A program made the translations under genes and the position numbers. Under the pieces are notes generated by a model, which did no database searches, was not told the DNA's origin, and saw only the letters and a program-made list of their open reading frames with translations. 64,000 nt of DNA from Anoplopoma fimbria (Eukaryota > Chordata > Actinopteri > Perciformes > Anoplopomatidae): positions 11,332,553 to 11,396,552 of the forward strand of contig NC_072465.1 in the NCBI RefSeq assembly GCF_027596085.1. The letters are read 5' to 3'. Numbering within the stretch: position 1 is the stretch's first letter; every line of letters begins with the position of its first letter. This document shows, piece by piece, positions 57,414 to 64,000 of this stretch.

Positions 57414-58088
57414 AGGGATAGTTCAGGTGTTTGGAATAGGGGTTGTATGAGGTTCTTCTCCATATTCAGTGTTTCACCTACAGTAGTAAAAACAGACAAG
57501 GGTACCAGCATGGGAGCAAAACAATGTACTGTTTAGTATTTTAGACAGCTAAAAAAAATCAATATCACTTTACGTTTTAGCTAGATTTTGAATATTTTCA
57601 CAGCTTAATCTTGCCAGCTAAACCGTTAATGTTTCCATCAGGGAGCTGAAGCTATTGTATCCATCTATACTCTCTTTAAAGCCACTAGACTCCTTTGACA
57701 TAAACAATAATTTGACCTTGCAGAACACAGGAGTTGCTGGTCTACCCCTGCCTAGATCAGTTGGTTAGGATTCACCAATATCACAATAACCTGGGAGGTA
57801 AAATTACTATCTTATTCAAAGGAGCCTGGGTGGATTTGGCGAGAGCATATTCAACGGTTTCAGTTCCCTGTCTCACCCGGCAAAGTAAACTAGGGAAAAG
57901 ATTCTGAATATAGAGTACAATTAAGCAGATTTTTTGTGTCAAAAATAAGTTTTGCTGCTGTCCCCGTCCACAGCAGTACATTGCTTTACTCATGTACTGG
58001 TACTCCTGTCTGTTTCTACAAACATCTTCTACTGTAATTCACTGACTATGGAGGAGAACCATACAACCCCAAAAACCTGAACTATGCC
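57414..58088. mobile_element. 675-bp TTAA-flanked MITE
   Basis: The ends AGGGATAGTTCAGGTGTTTG and, in reverse complement, GGCATAGTTCAGGTTTTTGG are flanked by TTAA at 57410-57413 and 58089-58092. No transposase frame is inside. The element is probably piggyBac-like by its target site. Confidence 0.7.
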
Positions 58089-58092
58089 TTAA

Positions 58093-59839
58093 AGACTTGG
58101 TGTTTGACTGGGTAGAGGGACTGTTTAGCCCAGTTAGCTACACTATGTTATGGATACTAAGGTGTTCACAGCACTTTGGTTTGTAGCATATTGCCAGAGT
58201 AAACGCTTATTTTTCTCACTCACAGCAGAACACACTCCCCTGTGGTCAGTTGTTAAGCAGTTCAGTGACACTTGGGCTGAGCTGGTTAGAGTGGCTGCAG
58301 AGCGCCTCAGTCCTAGAGAAGCAGTGAAGGGACAACTGGGAAAAAAGCTGGAATCAGGAAGCAGATCCATGCTGAATGGCAGACAATGTTGGCCTGTTGC
58401 ATTCCTACTGTGCATCCTTTCAGGGCTGGGAGAGTCTGAGGGGAATGAGAGGGCTATTGTTGGTGATTAATGACGCAGATCACGGCTTGTCAACTCCAGA
58501 TTCTAAAAAGACCAGTCAGAGCTCACGCTGCAGAGAATATGAAGCTTGAATTAATGCAAATCAAACACTGACACACAAATAATGTCCTCCATAATTACAA
58601 GAATGTGGTAAATATTATGTAATAAATGTAACATACTGTATAAGACCCATATTTGTCCATGATAAGAACTTTAATGTGCTTTTATCATCATGACCCATGT
58701 AGACCTGTATGGAGTCTGGTTTGAACCAACAGAAGAATTACAGACTTTCAATGTTGAACTGTGATCAACTTCAAAAAACATTTGTTTAATTCATGCATTG
58801 AAAACCAAAAAAATATAGAATAATAAACATTTGCTAATTAGAATTATTTCATTATTCACTTTATAGGTGATGAATTTAATACATGATAACACTCCGGGTA
58901 GGGTTAACGGGCCGTGTTGTTCTCGTCTTTGAGTCAGGTGTGATGATATGTAGTAAAGAAATGGATCTTCTGTCAGTGTAGATTCATATCATCTGTGCTC
59001 TTCTGTCTCCAGCTCCTCTCTGCTAATGGGATGTTTTAGATCATGTTTGATGCCTGTGCTGCTTATCGTACACGAATGGATGACTCGTCTCTACCGAAAG
59101 ACAAAGGTGGCCATCGACATCAACAATTATACACAACAGAGTTTAGTTAAATAGGAGGATATTGTTCTGATAAATGCTCCCACCCTCAGAGAGAATGGTT
59201 TCACTCACTCCACCTGAAAAAAAGCCTCCCCATTAGCCAATTTGGCTGTAAACCTGCTCCATCAAAAATGATTTAATAGTATAACTAGATTATTTTAGGA
59301 CAAACAGCATGTTAAGTGACGGGTTTCAGCACAGAGGAAAAGGAGCAGGATGGCTTTTGATTTTTACACACAATTAAAGCCAAACTGTGGTTGAGGGACT
59401 TAGCGAAGGGTTAAAATAGGACTTGCTTGTTGACACGAATGCCTATTAAAAGTCGGAATTGAAAGGATTGAGAAGGACTTTGATGGTCTTTTCATGGGAT
59501 ATGTTGTGAATGACAAAAGTACAAAACAATGACAGCGTTATGCTTAAATTCTTTGATTTGTGGTTTTATTTATTTAAACTACATGTGAGGGCCTACAGAC
59601 ACTTTGATGTTAGATTTCCCATCTACTTGCCTCTTTAAGCACCAAGCCAGCGGTAAATCAAGTTGTCAGTTAACATGCCAGTTACTCCTATTGGCCCAGA
59701 TCCTGTGGGCCCAGGTAAGAGGTGAAACAGGCACACCCAGCTACCTGGCATGGAAACAGGCTTATGATTTCCTCAACACTCTTTATTGAACGTCTCACAA
59801 CGTCAAAATTGAAGTAGAAATGTCAAGAACAAACACAGA
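58093..59839. other. Gene-free DNA
   Basis: A 106-codon frame at 58150-58470 (+) has no family resemblance I can see. The rest is AT-rich and featureless. Confidence 0.4.
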
Positions 59840-59857
59840 TAGGAGGTATTTCCAACC

Positions 59858-59863
59858 TTTATT
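59858..59863 (-). promoter_or_regulatory. Polyadenylation signal (minus strand)
   Basis: AATAAA on the minus strand, followed by a GT-rich stretch in the proper direction. It is the presumed end of the transcript entering from the right side of the window. Confidence 0.45.
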
Positions 59864-61917
59864 GAAACAGAGCCCTGATTTGTACAAAGTAAGCAATAAA
59901 AAAACAAAAGGGTTTTCATTCAAGCAAATGACTTCAGTATCATGTACAACCAAGGACTGGGTATTCTGTTGAAATAAAGGGTCAAGTCATCTGAACAGGT
60001 CCAGTTGTATGGTACAGTTCCAGTCAGAGTCAGGATGAGAAGCAGAGGACTAAAAACCATATCAGCCAGGCCTGAATTGTTCCTCTGTGTATCCGGGGAG
60101 GCAGACTTGCATAGAAGAGTGTTGCATGTAACACAAGTGACCTAGGTACATCGATCCAACACCACAGGAAACCCTCCAGAAGCAGCTACAGGGACATCGA
60201 AAGGAAGATTTTGAGCGTTTTCTCAAATCTCTTGATATTTTAAGTACATTCCTCTAAATCAAAGTAAAACAAAAGCAATTCCTCAGAAATGAGAATAAAA
60301 ACACTCTACCATTAGCTCATCTACACTCAAAAGATTATCATTTCCATCCCGTACAATCAAACACTCATACATCGATGAAACAAAAGCCGGCAACTGAGGT
60401 ACGTTTATCATAGAGGCTTTAAAAATGTAAGTACATCACGGCCTGTGTAATAGCTTAAGTTGTGTAAACATCCGTATGAATGTAAAGCGATTTCCCACAA
60501 TGCATCAGCAAAGACAAAAAGAAGTCAAGCAACCGGCGGCAGTCAAAAGCCGTGGCACGTATACCAAACCCATGCTATCACAATCCAAAGACAACCGCAC
60601 ACACAAGGTGATGACATTAAAAACGAAGCTGTCCCTTTAAACCTGCCAGAGCGTCTCTAACTGAGGAATGTCTTTGCTGAGAAAACTATGGCTCAGTAAA
60701 GAAAATGTGCAGAAACATGAGGTAGTACAATCAAAAAAGAACATGATTCAGGGTCCCAGTTGAGTTCAACATGTGACAGACTTCAGACCTTTGGTTTCAG
60801 GGCAAAACTATCAACCAAGTTACAATATTCAACTGTGGTTCATCGTACAAACCGACACGATTCGAAACGCTGTTAATCTTTCAACCACACATTACTCTTT
60901 CAACCACAGGCACTATTGCACCTCACAAAGGCCTGTGACTCATTTATATTAGGTTGCGAATGTTTCTCAACAAGAAACAATCCCTCTTTGTCGCAATTAG
61001 GAACCCGTGAGGAGCTTTGATCCTTTAACATGGAAGGCACCTGTTCAAACATTAAGTCCCTTTAAAATGAGATTTCACTCAACAAATAAATGGCCCACAG
61101 AAAAAACATACAATTCTAAAATACTGTATTTAAATAATCTCATTCCAAATGATTGCATTGGAATATTGGAAATTTATATTTATCATTCCTCATCCCTTAT
61201 TTCACCAAAAACAATGAAGGAACTAAATCATCGAGACTGTGAATAATGAACCTGGAGTGCCAAATCAAAGGAAAATACAGCAGCAGATCTTGAGCCAAAT
61301 TTTACCTGACCAGCAAATTCAAGGCACCATAGGTCTAAACAGTGAGACTACAGTGGAAAACCTAAAGGAGCAAAATGTCCATTAAGTCTGATTCAAAAGA
61401 CAGGCTGTCAGAGAACATGCTCTCCACACTGGGTTTCTGGTCAAAGGCAAAAAAGTGGGCTAAAGTGATGTTTGGGCATGTGAACATCGCCAATGTCTCT
61501 GAATATTAATTTGACCTGGGATTTACATTCATAGCTTCTGCGTTCATGTCAACAAATAATTAATCCATCATGACCACTAAAACTCAAAAATACTAGAGTG
61601 AAACCCAGTCTGCCAACAGCCTTTCACTGAAGATGCGTATTTGAGCACTAAATGGAGGGACTGTTTGGAAAGGTGGCAGAGTTATGAGGTGATGTAATAT
61701 GAATATAAGTAGGAAAACATAACGCAGGCTAAAGAATCATCCTACAAGGTCTGGGCGACATGACAATTTTACTGTGATATTATAAAATGGACATAAAGTT
61801 CTTCATTATTGTTTGCAAGTGTCATGTCAAAGCTTTGGATGCTTCCGGACTTTGCAGGCAATGCTATGAATGAGCAGGACTACTTCATGATGAATTCACA
61901 GGGTTTTTAGTATTTAA

Positions 61918-62400
61918 AGAGGAACTAAACCAATGTATATGGGTATTTATTGGTGGTGTTGGTTGGTTCAGGTCCAAATCTTTGAAATTTTACAACCAAG
62001 TATTTTTAATTCTACAAATTGTATCATACATATGCATAGACTGCCATCTATTGATTGAAATCCAACTATTGCAATATAATTTCGCTTTTAGCTGATCTGG
62101 AGGCAGGTGATGTGTATGGAGACAGACAGTGGAGAAAGAAGCAGAAGAGAAGAGCGGCAAGTTAGCCTGTGAAGCGCTAGCAAACACATAGTTAACGCCA
62201 ATGCTAATTGCTAGCATACACACATCCCAGCCCTGCATGTAAACTCAAAATGTTAACATAATATAGAATTAGCTCAACACGTGAAAAGAGAGAAAAGGCC
62301 TTTTTGCTGTGAATTTAATGCTACACTGGTTATGGAAACAAGACTTTTTTTAATTTCCATGCTAGAAGCATACGCAAAAACTCTGGGGTTTAGTTCCTCT
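61918..62400. mobile_element. 483-bp TTAA-flanked MITE inside the 3' UTR
   Basis: Perfect 14-base inverted ends AGAGGAACTAAACC (61918-61931 and, in reverse complement, 62400-62387) are flanked by TTAA at 61914-61917 and 62401-62404. The interior is non-coding. Confidence 0.8.
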
Positions 62401-63164
62401 TTAATTCTCTAAATAAAATGTATGGAAAAAGACCATATATATATATATATACACATATATATATGATTTATCTTGGTATGGCAATTTAAGAGACACATAT
62501 ACCATGACAGAAGATTTTAAACAGATCACCCACTTAGTCCTTAAAACTAACCATGACTCCTATGTAGTGTACTTCAATGTATGGCACTGTGTTCATATGT
62601 TGTGACAGGCATTTGACGGGAAATAAGCCATCACAAGACAGGTAAACATGGGGAATACAATCCTATTAGTCAGTAAAGTAAAACATCCACATAAAGGCCC
62701 AGACTTCACTGAGGTTCTAGACCAAATAAGAGAAACTCCACCACATGAAGCATGAGGTTTCCAGTAGCAGTGTGTATCCGATGTCACAGTGTTTTTATGA
62801 AATATTATATGATTGCCTTCCACATGGAGATGATCACCCCTTTGAACACACAATAAACCACTGCTGCACATAAGCTTGACTGTAGGTTTGTTCATCTGAG
62901 TCGCCATCATGTTTTCTAATGGGAATTTCTTCAGACCTCTATTCTTTGACGGAGGCATAGCTACCTCAGTTAAATCAAGCTTCCTGCTGAGCAGCAGACG
63001 AAATGTTTATCGCTTTATTATAATAATAATATTCAGGGAAAGACAAACGTTCTGTCAGAATTGGCAGATGAACTCATTGTAAACGTGTTCAAAAGAAAAC
63101 AAAAAATCCCATTTCAGATTCCAAACTTCAGGAGCGATGAGATTCCTTTGCCTCTTCTTTTTCT

Positions 63165-63229
63165 TCACAGTCTTCGGATCAAATCAGTGAGACCCTCACT
63201 CGTGTAGCAGCTCGTGTAGAAACACCGGT
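63165..63229 (-). CDS. Last coding exon of an unnamed gene
   Basis: A strong acceptor (gtttccctgcag, minus strand) is followed by an open frame of 20 codons, RCFYTSCYTSEGLTDLIRRL, ending in TGA at 63167-63165. The exon starts with the last two bases of a split codon. I do not recognise the protein. The remaining exons must lie to the right; no further exon was found up to 64000. Because the acceptor, frame and long 3' UTR fit together, a real gene end is likely, but the call rests on one short exon. Confidence 0.45.
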
Positions 63230-64000
63230 CTGCAGGGAAACAGAAAGAGAAGAACAGTTCATGATCGTCTGTGTGGGACGTGGTAGAGCAGAGAGAAACA
63301 AGCCTGTAGGTGGAATACTGCAGAATTAAGTCTGTAATGGTCGAGAAAAAAAAAAAAAAGAATCAGGAAGCAGCATCTTGTATCACTAATAGAGTTAGGG
63401 AGGGAAAGATCTGATAACAGACCAGCTGCATGTATATCAGGTTACAACAGGGCATGTAATGTGTTGCAGGATTACCTGTGTAACAGGCTTTCTCATGTAA
63501 CTTGCAGTTTTTAAGAGTGTGATGGACAAAAAACACATTTCCTTATTCTTCTGCGACACAAAGGAACGGCCAGATGTTGGTGGCATCAGTACCTTTTCTT
63601 TTTTCAGGAATATTCATGATAAAGAGAGAACTTGGAACATCAATGCTCAGCCACATAGTGCTTTTCTCTTTGTCACTCATTTATCTGACATCTTCAACTC
63701 AAATGATCTGCTGCTCAACTGATAGATCTCCATGTGCTTGAGGAATATCTGTCAACAGCTTTGAGACACTGAAGCCCTATAGAGGATTTAAGCCAACGAC
63801 CAACGGCCTGAAACGCATGGTGTGTGGCATAGAGACAGCTGGAGAGACCTAGTAACTAATGCTGCCAGCCTGACTGTGCAGCGGCCTATAAAACACAGAG
63901 CTGTGCTGAGTCACTGCAGCAATGCCCACTGCAGAGTGCTAAGCCCAACCCTTACCTAAATCTAACCTGGGCCTTAAAACCGAGTCAGGACCCTCAAACT
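63230..64000. other. Presumed intron of the unnamed minus-strand gene
   Basis: I see no exon in this stretch. An A13 run lies near 63347. Confidence 0.35.

Larger units (their letters stand above)
59840..63164 (-). other. Long 3' UTR of the unnamed minus-strand gene
   Basis: Between the stop codon at 63165 and an AATAAA signal at 59863-59858 there is about 3.3 kb without splice or coding signals, best read as one 3' UTR. It contains a TTAA MITE and a short TA run near 62437-62465. An unannotated intron inside cannot be ruled out. Confidence 0.5.

Noticed and set aside
58150..58470. 106-codon plus-strand frame as a gene
   Set aside because: No motif, no splice context and no family resemblance; treated as chance.

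Overview
The window is vertebrate nuclear DNA, almost certainly from a ray-finned (probably percomorph) fish. Genes are split into short exons with GT-AG introns, the intergenic DNA is AT-rich, and the repeats are typical teleost ones: L2-type LINEs, 5'-truncated jockey-like LINE tails, tRNA-derived SINEs, hAT elements and many TTAA-flanked MITEs. The encoded proteins are clear orthologues of vertebrate genes. No prokaryotic features, CRISPR arrays or structural RNA genes were seen.

Layout. 1-4.3 kb: a degraded L2 LINE and AT-rich DNA, with an unassigned exon-like block near 0.5-0.7 kb and a GC-rich CCAAT/X-box-like block near 3.3 kb. 4.5-6.4 kb (-): mrps33, a mitochondrial small-subunit ribosomal protein, carrying a one-base frame break in a G5 run. 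7.6-9.6 kb (+): tp53rk (Bud32/PRPK, the KEOPS kinase) in two exons joined by a GC-AG intron, divergent from mrps33. 10.9-12.2 kb (+): a truncated L2 LINE with an open esterase fragment and an open APE endonuclease. 14.8-26.2 kb (-): serinc3-like serine incorporator in ten coding exons, with introns full of repeats. 26.4-35.4 kb: no gene found; several mobile elements. 35.5-37.3 kb (+): fndc11, two exons. 37.4-43.7 kb: gene-free, including a complete non-autonomous hAT element with an 8-bp target duplication. 43.7-44.8 kb (-): an intronless P2Y-type GPCR. 47.1-54.4 kb (-): a ccn5/wisp2-like matricellular gene in five exons that still encodes the C-terminal cystine knot. 59.8-63.2 kb (-): the last coding exon and a long 3' UTR of a gene that continues beyond the window; I could not name it.

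TP53RK, SERINC3, CCN5 and FNDC11 all lie on the long arm of human chromosome 20 (20q13). The window therefore looks like a rearranged block of that ancestral region, with mrps33 and a P2Y-like receptor mixed in. The genes have unrelated jobs (mitochondrial translation, tRNA t6A modification, membrane lipid/serine handling, purinergic-type signalling, extracellular matrix signalling) and do not form a functional cluster.

I found no convincing undescribed multi-gene system. The observations most worth following are the CCN5 protein with a full CT domain, a near-perfect 89-bp palindrome in a ccn5 intron, the mrps33 frame break, the GC-AG intron of tp53rk, the hAT element carrying an antisense BED-finger remnant, and a 63-bp retro-insertion with a perfect 22-bp target duplication. 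Exon borders were placed by reading splice sites and comparing with remembered family sequences; no search or alignment was run.
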